DNA of 60,000 bases from NCBI RefSeq assembly GCF_000003815.2, contig NC_049988.1, positions 11,852,521-11,912,520 on the forward strand. The letters are read 5' to 3'. Numbering within the stretch: the stretch's first letter is position 1; each line of letters opens with the position of its first letter. The notes under the pieces were generated by a model. That model was not told the origin of the DNA and made no database searches. It was given only the letters and a program-made list of their open reading frames with translations. Made by a program: the position numbers and the translations under genes. Below are positions 10,201 through 20,324 of this stretch, piece by piece. Source of the stretch: Branchiostoma floridae. Its lineage: Eukaryota; Chordata; Leptocardii; Amphioxiformes; Branchiostomatidae.

Positions 10201-13200
10201 ACATATTCTAGTTATTTTGTCGGTCTTTCCACTTTGTCAGGTTTTCTTGGTAAATTATTGTATATCCATGAAAACCTGACGTTACCAGTACAAGGGGTTT
10301 GAGCTGTAAGATGCTCTATAGTCTGACAATGCAGGAAAACCGCTTTGAAAAAAAAGAGGTGAAGACGTTTTGTGTCTTTCTTATCAGCCAGCCTGTCGAG
10401 TAAGGTCCCCTTTGATATAAGCAACATAGCTTTGTTTACCCTAACGTTTACATGGTTTTCTGCAGTTTTGAAAACAGCATGACCCCAGCTTGGTGATACC
10501 TTTTAAAATAGATCAAGTTCATGGCTTTATCCTATCCTAAAGTGAAAAGTATTGCTAAAGGCTGTTTCTTTCATTTCGGAATAAATTACTAACCAGCACA
10601 TGTTGGTGGCTGTCCTCTCCATGTTCCATCACGCAGGCAGGTCAGTGAAGGGGCGCCGACAAGATTGTATCCTGGGTCACACGTGAAGTTGGTCACGTCT
10701 CCGTAAGAGTTGGAGCCACTCACGAAACCGTTGGTTGGACGGGGCAGAAATGGACACTGAACCGCTGTATGCAAAACGGGCCAAAGACATACCATGAGTA
10801 GAAATCAGTCAATTTACTTTGTCACAAATCATATACTTACAAGTTACATAGCTGGAATGTCTAGGAATTACCCATGCATATCGGTGAGCTCCCATTCCAA
10901 GTTCCGTCAGACAAACAGGTCAGTGAAGAGGCGCCGACAAGATTGTATCCTGGGTCACACGTGAAGTTGGTCACGTCTCCGTAAGAGTTGGAGCCTCTCA
11001 CATAACCGTTGACGGGAGGTCGCAGTAATGGGCACCGTATAGCTGTATTCAAAACGGTCAATTGATTACTAAATAGCAAACATTCAAGATCATCATCATC
11101 ATCATCGACTATGTTCTGCCTCTGCAGTCTTTGAGAGTGCTGTTGCTGTATCGAGTCTTTTTTTTCATCTTTTTCACTGCGTTTTACATCCTGCAAGCTT
11201 CCTTTGCTCCTGAAGTTTCTTTGCTGTTGTCAGATATTTAAAATACTAAGTAGTAATGGTTTATGACATTATTCTTAATGAAAAGCATAAGGAAACACGT
11301 CTCTTTATCCTGAGGAATCATTGCTGAGGTTATACTTTATGATGCATTTTATGAGGTTCCATTTCAAGTGCCTTCGGACAAGCAAAAAGGGGAGGAAAAG
11401 CGCCAACAATGTTGTATTTCTGTTGGTGCCATTGTTGAAGCCATTGATGGAATTCGCGATTACAAGGGGCACTGTACAACTGTGTTAAAAAGATTCTAAG
11501 TGAAATGGCCAGCAAAGAATGGTATATCGTTATCCACACCTGTATCAAAACATATAGTGAAAAAAATATCACTCATTGAATGTTTAACTTTCTTTCATAG
11601 CCAAGGAGCCGGACATACAAAATGAAAAAAAAAAATACTAAAATGTTATTTGTAAATCATAAAAAGAAAAACATGTTATCATCTGCCTGTCATTAGACAG
11701 ACCTGTCTACAAATCCAGTGTTGATAAAGTGGCTCGTGTACTAGTTTTATCTCGGTCTATAGCCTTTCTGTTAGACATAGGCAAATTCTGTTAGACAAAG
11801 TCAAATCATTAAAATGCCAGTTATTACATGGGATACATATTTAATAAACGTTGGCTGACAGTGAAGCAGGCAAATTTTCTTCGATTTTTTGAAGGGTATT
11901 ATGTGGCATTCTTAAAATATTTACAAGTATATTATGATAAACCACAAAACAGGACGATGCATTTCCACATACTATTTATTATTGACTTTTAAGATTAATA
12001 TTATAAGCTTTTTAGTGAAATCAACCTACCTGTCATGTTGGTTTTCTTGACAAGACGTTGTTCCATAGCGATAGTCTGGTTTTGCTTGAGGGTCAATATC
12101 CCCACAGTTGTTGCAAGACGAGGTATGACCTAAAGAAGTTAGAAATAAATAAATAAACAAGATCGTCGGTTGTTTATCTCTCTTAAACTCCCCAAAGCTT
12201 TTTTCCATGGTTTATTCAAGCTGTATTGTGATAGTAGTAAATATCATATTTAAGATTTCACTTTGCACTAAAATGTATAAAACTTTATTATTTGCTATAC
12301 ACGAGTACCCTACTTTGTGTAATACTTTTAAAATTAGTAAAAATCGATGTAGACCCATGAAGTTATCTATTATTTATTGATCAAACATAAAAGGCATATT
12401 TTTGATGACTATTATAAATACAGAATAAACGTTAGTTATCCAAAACCTTTGCACACGGTAATATACTTATTAAGACGTACTAGGTACGAGGGGTCAAAAA
12501 GTTCTCGGCCTAACCCAGAAATAAAAAGCACAACTCATATTTTGAGGCACAACTTCATAGTATGAAGCCTTTTATCAATATCCTCCAAATTACAAATCAG
12601 TGGAGTCATTACTTTCCCGGCATTCGTTTTTCTTTCTTAATTAGAAGGTAAGTGGCGAGAAAAAGAAGGATGAAGTGTGATCAGACAATTTGACCCGTAC
12701 ACCTCAGGTTGTAGGTCAATTGTCCACTTTTTTTGTTATCCCTTACCCAACGTTACTGGGTGTCGCCTCCAAACTGATGATCACAATAATTTGAATTTTG
12801 GTACACATTTCTATAAGACTTTATACATTTACGCTGGGTTATCAATAAGTCCTCGGCTTTACCGAGAAATGATAAGAACATCTCAGATTTTGAAGCATAG
12901 ATGTCAAGTATAAAGTCTTATAAAATATGTACCAAAATTCAAATTATTGTGATCATTACTTTGCAGGCGACACCCAGTAATGTTAGGTAAGGGAGAAGGA
13001 AAAAACGCGGACAATTGACCTGACCTGAGGTGTGCGGGTCAAATTGTGCTGCTGGAAGTCAGACAACCAATTTTCCTTGAAATAGGAAGAGAATCATTAT
13101 CAAATATTTTGACAATGCCTTTTGTTAATTTATGGCATTGGGTACTCGACCCACAATTGATCACAATTCATACCACTTTTTTCTCGCCACTTACCTTCTG

Positions 13201-15969
13201 ATTTGCAAGAAACGAATGCCTGTAAAGTAATGACTGCAATGATTTTAAATTTGGCGGATATTGATAAAAGGCTCCATACTATGAAGATGTACCTCAAAAT
13301 TTGAGTTGTGCTAATCATTTTTGGGTGAGGCCCAGAACTTTTTGATCACCCCTCTTAACTCGTCGCTAACGTTCACGGCTGATACCTGAAGAATCTCCTT
13401 CATGCCTAGGTTACACATAGCCGACTTTGGCTCCCGAACACTAGCCGACTCTTAGCCGACCCAAGTCGGCAGTAGTTCGGGAGTAGTCTGACCAGTTTAG
13501 GCCACGCCTATTTTTTAGCGCCGAACATGTCCCGAACACCTCCCGACCAGTAAATGACTTACTCCCGACTGTGTCCCAAATGCTAACTAACCTATCACCA
13601 ACCATCCCGACCTCTAGCCGCAGACTGCCGAATCACTCCTGACTGATCCCCAACCGATTGCCGACCCTTTTTCGACTTGAAATAGACATAATCAGCGATT
13701 TTCAAAAGAGAGCTCATTTTCGTTTTTAATCAAGAATGTCCTTTGTTCTATTTGTAAACATCACCAAGAGATCAAATTTAGATCACATATAGCTCCAGCG
13801 CGGTATTTATGGGTCTTTTTGTTTTTGGCTGGATGTCGGTCGTGTGAAGTTCGGGAGTGATTCGTCTAAGTTCTGGCAATAGTCTTTTTGCTTGGGAATG
13901 AGTTAGCAGAGATTTGTCTAAGGTCTTGGGGTGAATCATTGGTAAGTTGGAAACAAGCTGGGAGTAAATCAGCCATGTTTATGGCGTGGTTAAGATTTAA
14001 TTTGACTGCTGACTTACTCCCGAACACCAACCGAACACTAGCCGACCGTGCCGAACACCAGCCGACCACCAACCGACCCATTCCAGAGTTGCCGTTCAGA
14101 GCCGAATGTTTTGAACATTTCAAAACATTCGGATGGAGCAGCCGAACACCAGCCGACTCAGCCGAACGCCAGCCGAACGCAAGCCGACTACAGCCGACTA
14201 GCTCCCGAATCACTCCTAAACCATAGTCGGGAGAGAGTCGGGAGCCAAATTCGGCTATGTGTAACCTAGGCATCAGACATTCAGTATAAAACATTCCACC
14301 AAAGTACAAAATTTTGAGGTATTATCTACAAAATCATGCATATCCACGACAGAAAAAATATACATAACCTAGTTACAAGAGTTAACGCATTAATGGTTGT
14401 ATAAGCCTGTTCATGTGACAAATAAACAATCTTCAATTCAACTCCTCAAAAGGGCAACATGTTTGGGATCATGGCTGAACGTGGTCATATATGGCCCCAT
14501 TATGTTACATAAGAATGCAATTTTTACTTTTGAAATTCAGATGCTATATGGTATATATAAAGAATTTTGACTAGAATTAAGCGCCTTTAGATGATCGAGG
14601 CAATCACAACAAAATAGCTTTTAATTTCCATATTTCTACAATGTTTTGTCCCATTAAATAAAATAATCTCATTTGTAGAGCTTATGTAAAGGGGACTACA
14701 TAAGGTTTTCCTTAAACAATCGTCATAAAATGGAAGCTGAATGCTTCATCACTGTCACTCCTGGCTAGATTGGCATTACGCCCCCCCTCATTGTTTCGTC
14801 ATTGATAAATTAATACTGAATTGAACTGTAAATAGTAATGGTAGCTGGGTAAGAAAAGTTCTTCATATGCTGTTTTGGACTATATAGATAACGCGATAAA
14901 GTTGTATTGACTATTGTCCGTTTTGTATTTTTTTGTAGAGCAAATACAGAACTAGCTTTTCCACAGACCAATTCAGTTAAACAATTAATGTTTTCAATGT
15001 TCATAATGGTAAAAGCTGCACACCTTAGTTCGCACAACTTGATATCTACCAATTACTTGCAATAATGATTGGTAGTATAAGCATGAACAAACTTTTTATA
15101 ATGTCGAATAAGATTTACAAATAAAGCATTTTAAAAGATCATGTGGTGGTATTAAGATAAGGGTCATAAAATTGCGTGAAAGTAGTACATGTTTCAGCAA
15201 AATGTTTGCGTTGTCATATTTGACTTAAAGTGTTGCATTGCAGAGCTTTTCAGTAAAGTGATATAATAATATATCACTGGTTGACATGGATTAAAGACAT
15301 TTGTAGATGTCTGTAATGTCGCAATTCATAAAACAAAAACAGTCCTTGCAATTTTACGAATAATCAGATTAAGATATAATAGAACAAATGCATTACCTCT
15401 TCATTTCTGTTGGTATCGACGTTGACGAACATAAGTAGAACGACAACCATTGTTATTGTTACAGCGGTTACCACTACTGCCAGGATTGCCAGATTGCAGC
15501 AGACAGGGCTACATACGGGTTCTGGTTGCGTCGTGTCTGATACAGGAGAGATTTTGATAACGTTAGAAAAGAAACACACATGTAAAGGTATTGGTACATG
15601 GATAAAAGCTTTAAAGAAAGTAAAAAGATTAATCTGAAAAATATACATGTTAAACCGCTGCGCAAAGGTGTCACATAATTCAATAAAGTTAGTGTAGGAG
15701 AAAACAAGTCCAAGAGGCTTACCTGTGGAGCTTTCTGTCCCTTGGGGCAGATTTTCAGACAGATTCGTCAGTTTTACCGCCTCCGCTTCTTGATACAGGT
15801 TCGAAGAAATCTCTTGTCCCTCTCCACGCATCCAAGAAGGATTTCCATGATCGACCCTCTCGCTTGTGTTACTCCGGCGGTTAGGAGGAACTTGGGCGGA
15901 CGGTCCGCTATTTTGTTTCCTGTCAGAACCCGTGACGGGGGTCCTCACAGGCTGTGCTTGCTCGTACAT
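7121..15969 (-). CDS. Type II membrane lectin: TM, neck, CCP-CCP, FA-type domain, C-type lectin
   Basis: Nine exons: 15969-15723, 15536-15397, 12129-12030, 11042-10872, 10764-10594, 10033-9796, 9182-8991, 8402-8125 and 7276-7121. The product is about 560 residues. An 82-residue polar N-terminus (MYEQAQPVRTP...) precedes one TM helix (LAILAVVVTAVTITMVVVLL), then a coiled neck with LATTVGILTLKQNQTIAMEQ, two sushi domains, an FA-type domain (FAMeT/Methyltransf_FA fold) and a C-type lectin domain ending FICQASPN. There is no signal peptide, so a type II cell-surface protein is inferred. Phases agree at every junction except entry to the sixth exon, where the frame is off by one base (see findings). 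An upstream in-frame Met lies at 16026; I prefer 15969 because the longer start adds an unneeded hydrophobic stretch. The ligand is unknown. Confidence 0.8.
8125..8402 (-). CDS. Lectin gene exon 8: C-type lectin domain, first part
   Basis: Encodes CKVGYRLVFGTCILLSLEEM, SYAAAKKACRKDGASLAMPK, then HWIGMKRLHTRSWQWEDGTD and LGNYQ. This is the N-terminal part of a C-type lectin domain, with the WIG motif and the WxWEDG strand. Entered in phase 1 after TTAAACAG, left in phase 0 at CAG/GTATGG. Confidence 0.93.
8991..9182 (-). CDS. Lectin gene exon 7: FA-type domain, second half
   Basis: A 192-base phase 1-1 exon. Encodes EYRKFWITWSSDGTIAVGRG, then FMQWKDPDPLPIIYAGYSTG and WWSTGLWRFCHNTG. FWI-W, I-VG-G and the aromatic STGWW...W ending are hallmarks of the FA domain. 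It joins the previous exon through a phase 1 Gly/Asp codon. Confidence 0.85.
9265..9318. repeat. (AAAC)n tetranucleotide repeat
   Basis: About thirteen perfect AAAC units lie in the lectin gene intron next to the FA-domain exon. Confidence 0.95.
9796..10033 (-). CDS. Lectin gene exon 6: FA-type domain, first half, with frame conflict
   Basis: Encodes FSTDTQYRYRWNLPRLTG, then DRFEFEVKATNDVHVALSSQ and YEIVIGGWGNTHSVIRRS, matching the first half of the FA (farnesoic acid O-methyltransferase-like) domain, a ligand-binding rather than proven catalytic fold. The exon is 238 bases; 237 would restore the phase 1-1 cassette and join to the preceding sushi exon with a cysteine (ACDTFSTDT). The likely culprit is the run of four A at 10020-10023 on the plus strand. 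Confidence 0.75.
10594..10764 (-). CDS. Lectin gene exon 5: CCP/sushi domain 2
   Basis: A 171-base phase 1-1 exon. Contains VQCPFLPRPTNGFVSGSN, FTCDPGYNLVGAPSLTCL and DGTWRGQPPTCAG. All four sushi cysteines are present. The middle of the exon is almost base-for-base the same as sushi exon 1. Confidence 0.92.
10872..11042 (-). CDS. Lectin gene exon 4: CCP/sushi domain 1
   Basis: A 171-base exon with phase 1 at both ends, the standard sushi cassette. It contains IRCPLLRPPVNGYVRGSN, then FTCDPGYNLVGASSLTCL and DGTWNGSSPICMG, with the four cysteines and conserved Trp, Gly and Tyr. Sushi domains mediate protein-protein contact on extracellular proteins. Nearly identical to the next sushi exon, so a recent tandem duplication. 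Confidence 0.92.
11345..11485 (-). pseudogene. Decayed third CCP/sushi exon
   Basis: The minus strand aligns by eye with the two intact sushi exons: it begins VQCPL, has an in-frame stop straight after, and later keeps base-level similarity to the TACAATCTTGTCGGCGCC and TGGAATGGGAGC regions, but with indels and without the conserved cysteines in one frame. It lies where a further sushi exon would sit, so it is a dead duplicate cassette inside the intron. Confidence 0.75.
12030..12129 (-). CDS. Lectin gene exon 3: coiled neck
   Basis: A 100-base exon. In the frame set by exon 2 it encodes VIPRLATTVGILTLKQNQTI and then AMEQRLVKKTNMT, heptad-like with Leu/Ile/Val spacing, suiting an oligomerising stalk as in other type II lectins. 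The longer alternative frame (with SCNNCGDIDP) does not match the incoming phase. It exits in phase 1, as the sushi exons need. Confidence 0.7.
12485..13357. mobile_element. Foldback element of mariner-like ends, TA target sites
   Basis: Almost the whole 870 bases is an imperfect inverted repeat: the outer arms carry GAGGGGTCAAAAAGTTCTCG on the left and its counterpart on the right, and the inner arms share GGTGTCGCCT, TTGAATTTTGGTACA and AAGACTTTATA. TA dinucleotides flank both ends, as for Tc1/mariner. A second copy of the terminal motif (TCCTCGGCTTTACCGAGAAA) sits in the loop at 12850, suggesting nested insertion. No transposase frame is present. It lies in the intron between the TM and neck exons of the lectin gene. 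Confidence 0.75.
13402..14273. mobile_element. DNA transposon remnant with TIRs and subterminal CCGA motifs
   Basis: Ends share ATGCCTAGGTTACACATAGC as an inverted repeat extending through GGCTCCCGA. The interior has dozens of short CCGAAC/GCCGAC motifs on both sides, like the subterminal transposase-binding motifs of hAT or CACTA elements. The frames across it are by-products of the motif array. Same intron as the foldback element. Confidence 0.7.
15397..15536 (-). CDS. Lectin gene exon 2: transmembrane helix
   Basis: Reads DTTQPEPVCSPVCCNLAILA and continues into about 23 uninterrupted hydrophobic residues, then NVDTNRNEE. Both splice sites are canonical (TATCAG acceptor, GAG/GTAATG donor), phase 1 to phase 0. 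The cysteine cluster before the helix could be palmitoylated, which is inference. Confidence 0.8.
15723..15969 (-). CDS. Lectin gene exon 1: cytoplasmic tail
   Basis: Encodes 82 polar residues rich in Ser, Asn, Gln and charged residues, with no hydrophobic leader, ending in phase 1 at ACAG/GTAAGC. It is inferred to be the cytoplasmic tail of a type II membrane protein. The frame is open up to an alternative Met at 16026. Confidence 0.7.
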
Positions 15970-16029
15970 CTGTACTGTGCAAATGTCCGACAATCGTACA
16001 ATCTTACACAGTAAAATCTTCTTCATTAT

Positions 16030-18380
16030 TCATAAAACCTACGACATCGTTTATGCATAGACATATTGATGAATATGTACTCACACTTAGCCAGAGTAAG
16101 GACGTTATGTTCACACTGTAAAATATTTAACAATACATGTAACTAAAGAAATACGACATATTTTATCCTGACGACAAATTAAGAAATATTTACATATCAT
16201 AAGCCAGAGCAAGCCAACTGATGTAGCCAACCAGAACAAGCACATGTTTGTGCGCTTTGAAAGGAATTTTGTTTACCTGTGTAAGGCAGACTAATTTGGG
16301 TGGCTGAAAATAGTGTTTCTAATGAATATACAAACCCAAAGACAGCATGGTATACAAGAAAATGGCATGTAGAAAAAAGTCAACCTGTGTGTGCAAACGT
16401 ATGCTCCAACTTCCAAGCTATCCGTAATATTTTTTGAAAATTATGCTAGCACGGGGACATGTCTTTTTAAGACTGTCTTTAAAAAACTATAATATGTGTA
16501 AAAAGATAGAGCTAGTAATGTGGTATCTTTTTGGTAGTCTACAAACAAGGGCTATGTAGAACAACACATGTTACTGTCAGTCATCCATTACATAACCAGA
16601 GCATGGCAAGGCTATATTGTCATTATTTTCTGAAAAGATACCAAGTTTGGTGGCCCTAGCGTAAGCAATTCAGGAGCTATGCGACGTTTCAGTTGGTACA
16701 GGCATCAAAAGTAGCCTCCCCGGTCAAAATAGGGTTAGTACTAAATTCTTATGGTTGTTTGCATACATTATGATAATAATAGTAATAATAATAACAGTTC
16801 TTAGTTATACATAGACAAAAAACAAATTGTCATCGATAACCAAATCAGTGTACGTCTTTGTACAAATCCCCCCATCGTCCTCAGTGACGATTTGATAGTG
16901 ATAATGATAATTATGATAATGACCGAAAATTATTCACACCTAATCAAGTCAAACTGTCCAACATTGATTCAAGAAACTGTACATATATTCAAATTACAAG
17001 AAGAGTCACACAAAAATGTATCTGAACAGAACGTTATGGGATTAGTTTGGACCCCATACAGTAAGATTATTTGAAAAAAAAAAGCTACGGTGGTTTGAGG
17101 GTTGAGAAAATTTGTGGTCTGGTTGGATTCGAGTTTACTGGGTGATACACTCACCCTTTGAGCTAGTTGTCGCAATACATCAACAAATAAAGACATTTTT
17201 ATGAATACATTTTATTTCCAAATCAATTGTTTGTTTATGACGATTTTCATTAATTGTATAGAATTATTTACATCACGCAAATGCCAATTAACGGTCAACA
17301 TAGAACATAAAGCAAGTCCGATATATTGTGCATAGTTAGCAATGCTGTTAGTGAAGCAACCAACGTTTAACAGCACTGAATAATTGTATTCTTCCATTCT
17401 TGGAATTTTCCATGGAATCTTCTGAACTAAAGGCGTTTGCCGCAAAAGCGGCATTGTACAAAACAATAGTATGTATTCTACTGAACCTTTGTGAATTGCG
17501 TAAAATACTCTTGAATACTTAGATAGTCATATTAGAGTATTGCATGGATCAAGAATGCTTCCTATCGGTCCGTGTTATTATTGCATCAGAAATAACTAAT
17601 GATTGCAATTATGACTTGAATTGCTAGGGGGCATCAATGACAGGTGGCGAATGTCCACATGCCAAATGACAGTTGTAAAGCCTACAATTTTAGTTTCAAG
17701 GTTTGGGTATTCTTAATCAATCAAAAGAAAGTAAAACAATCCTCAAAAAGGATCAATGCTGATTTCCATGAGTAAACAGAGAGACTTAACCACCAACATT
17801 GAGAACGAAATATCATAATGAGGTATCCTATCCTGTGCTTATACCATGTTTGCTATCACAGTGGTACCTAAGTATACATATTAATTTTACGGAATTGATA
17901 TGACACACTACTAAGAAATATACAAGGTCTGCAATTTTAAAAATATTCCCGTCTTGTAATGAGTGTATATGTTTGATGAAACTCGTACCAATTCAGCGCG
18001 TTTATTTTTTCTTCAGTAATAGATCGTATGAGCGATGTTAAAGGTGTTTGTATCCCGATAAACCCTTATGGATTCCGTCATTTTTTCGAAGACACTCCAT
18101 TTTAGTGTAATGCATGTATCAAAAATATTATTGCACAAAAATCACTGATGGTTGCAAAAAATAAAATGACTGTTGCAACAGCTATAATTGAAACTTTTAT
18201 ACCTGTCAATTACAAATTAAATAAGATAGAGCAAACCAAACACTAAAAGATATTCTGAAAGCGACCACTCAGGTGTAAACAAAGAGATGTTATTATTTTC
18301 CCAACAAACTAGTCAGCATCGAGGGCTAGCTGTGATTTTTTTTCGGTGAGAACCTTAGAATTCATACCTGAGGTATGGCT
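16030..18380. other. Intergenic stretch between divergent genes
   Basis: Separates the minus-strand lectin gene from the plus-strand zinc-finger gene. AT-rich, with short frames and small ATA/ATG repeats near 16775 and 16895. A segment near 16640 (aagtttggtggccctagcgt) resembles one near 30190 (aaatttggtggctctagtgt), so a repeat family is represented. No gene is seen. Confidence 0.6.
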
Positions 18381-18383
18381 GAA

Positions 18384-18391
18384 ATATAAAA
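18384..18391 (+). promoter_or_regulatory. TATA box of the zinc-finger gene
   Basis: The ATATAAAA motif in gaaatataaaaaggcagttc lies about 170 bases before a good donor (gcag/gtaaga at 18560) of a probable non-coding first exon. Transcription would start near 18415. Confidence 0.6.
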
Positions 18392-18414
18392 AGGCAGTTC
18401 CTCTGAAGTGTAGG

Positions 18415-18559
18415 CGGAACACGCTACACGCTGAATGTGAATAAGCAGGAATTGAGTTAACCTTTCACCCCTCAGTGCCAGTCACCTTTCACCCATTGCT
18501 GCTCCAGACAGACGCTTGCAGGAGGATTGTGCGGAGGTAACAATCATCACTGGAAGCAG
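18415..18559 (+). other. Probable 5' UTR exon of the zinc-finger gene
   Basis: Bounded by the TATA box and a consensus donor. The matching acceptor (ttccattag) ends at 19327, eight bases before the ATG. No coding potential is evident. Inferred from signals only. Confidence 0.5.
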
Positions 18560-19334
18560 GTAAGAACGAAATATACACACAATATGTCAGAACTGCATCA
18601 TCATAAACTATAGGGGGTAGAGGTAATTTCTATGGTATGTGCACTAGGCAGAAATGTATGACGGATATGGGGCTGGGGAGGGGGTATCTTTATCAAAAGA
18701 AAACATTGATTTTGAAAATTTGATTCTTTTACTTGTCCAAAAAAAAAAGAACTGGCAGGACCGCTGTTGCCATGGTAACTGGAGGTTTAGACAGTAGCAG
18801 ACACCTTGTGGTGTTCGGTTACATGTAGCAAGTATCAGGACAAAGCTTGAGGGGCTGGGTTAAATATGTGTTTTGTGTAAGACCTCACTAAAACGGCGAG
18901 TCTACCCAACAGGCGACCGATGATTCTACTCAAGAAGCTGATGGGGGTCATTCAGGTCATTGATTGAACCTACTGTAATATGGGAGGCGCTTTTATGACC
19001 GGTGATTTGTTATGGGCTGTAGGCCATCACAAAAGGCCTGGAGCTAAAATGAATGACAAAGCTGTAAATTTTATGACAATAGAAAAAAGAACATAATCCC
19101 TCCTTAGGAATAGATTGCTTATCATGTCATTTTGCTCACTCGATAGTGAACATATTCGCAAAGCCAAGCCGAGAGAGTGAACATGTCAACAGGATTAGTA
19201 TTTGAAACATATATATTTTGTACTTGCAAAATTTAAAAGGTAAACGTTATTTGTTAACACGCAAACGTTATCTGTCTAGATTGAATTGACCTTTTTCTTT
19301 TTTTTCCAAAATTTTCTATTCCATTAGGTTCGAC

Positions 19335-20324
19335 ATGGCAGAGGTGGGTAATGGGTCTCCTACTGCTGTTCCCCATAGCGGGCCTCCCACTGGATTTCTA
19401 TGCAACTGGGATGCAAGTAAAACCAAAGACCAGCCAACAGCGAGCAAAACCAGTTTGTTCAGACAACCGAAAGCAAACACTGGTGATAAGCACTATATAT
19501 GTGGGGAGTGTGGGTATAGGGCAGCTTACAAGTCTTACCTATCCCGACATATGAGAACCCATACAGGTGAAAAACCCTACAAGTGTGACCACTGTGACTA
19601 TTCTGCTGCACAAAAATACAATTTGAATCAGCATCTAGCTATACACATTGGTGAAAAGCCCTACATGTGTGGGGAGTGTGGGTACAGGACAGCTAAGACG
19701 TCTCATTTAGCCAACCATATGAGAACTCATACCGGAGAAAAACCCTACAAGTGTAACCACTGTGACTATTCTGCAATACAGAAATCCAACTTGGACCAAC
19801 ATCTAGCAAAGCACACTGGTGATAAGCCCTACATGTGTGGGAAGTGTGGGTACAGGACAGCTAATAAGTCTCATTTAGCCGAACATATGAGAACTCATAC
19901 TGGTGAAAAACCCTACAAGTGTGACCAGTGTGACTTTTCTGCTGCACATAAGTCCAACTTGGACCAACATCTAGCCATACACACTGGAGACAAACCATAC
20001 ATGTGTGGGGAGTGTGGGTACAGGACAACTCGGAAGTCTCAGTTATCCGACCATATGAGAACTCATACTGGGGAAAAACCTTACAAATGTGACCAGTGTG
20101 ACTATTCTGCTGCAACAAAGTCCACTTTGGACAGTCATCTAGCAAAGCACAGAGGTGAGAAGCCCTACATGTGTGGGGAGTGTGGATACAGAGCAACTCA
20201 AAAGTCTCACTTATCCAAACACATGAGAACCCATACCGGTGAAAAACCCTACAAGTGTGACCAATGTGACTATTCTGCAACAGACAAATCTGCATTGAAC
20301 AAACATTGTAAAACGCACCGGTGA
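19335..20324 (+). CDS. C2H2 zinc-finger protein with ten fingers
   Basis: A single coding exon of 329 residues. After a 50-residue leader without a recognised domain, ten C2H2 fingers run to the stop, joined by TGEKPY-type linkers, the form of a DNA-binding nuclear regulator. Odd fingers have the pattern YMCGECGYRT...HMRTH and even fingers YKCDQCDYSA...HLAKH or HLAIH, so the array grew by duplication of a two-finger unit of about 56 residues. The stop falls at the linker after finger ten, and remnants of an eleventh finger follow in another frame. The start is the first Met after a good acceptor. DNA target and regulatory role are unknown. Confidence 0.93.
   Translation: MAEVGNGSPTAVPHSGPPTGFLCNWDASKTKDQPTASKTSLFRQPKANTGDKHYICGECGYRAAYKSYLSRHMRTHTGEKPYKCDHCDYSAAQKYNLNQHLAIHIGEKPYMCGECGYRTAKTSHLANHMRTHTGEKPYKCNHCDYSAIQKSNLDQHLAKHTGDKPYMCGKCGYRTANKSHLAEHMRTHTGEKPYKCDQCDFSAAHKSNLDQHLAIHTGDKPYMCGECGYRTTRKSQLSDHMRTHTGEKPYKCDQCDYSAATKSTLDSHLAKHRGEKPYMCGECGYRATQKSHLSKHMRTHTGEKPYKCDQCDYSATDKSALNKHCKTHR

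Noticed and set aside
12026-12208. Cysteine-rich reading of the neck exon (SCNNCGDIDPQ)
   Set aside because: It needs phase 1 on entry, but the TM exon ends in phase 0; the phase 0 frame gives a heptad-like neck that fits the gene.
13866-14309. Frames of 112-147 codons on both strands
   Set aside because: They arise from the CCGA-motif array inside a transposon; no known domain.
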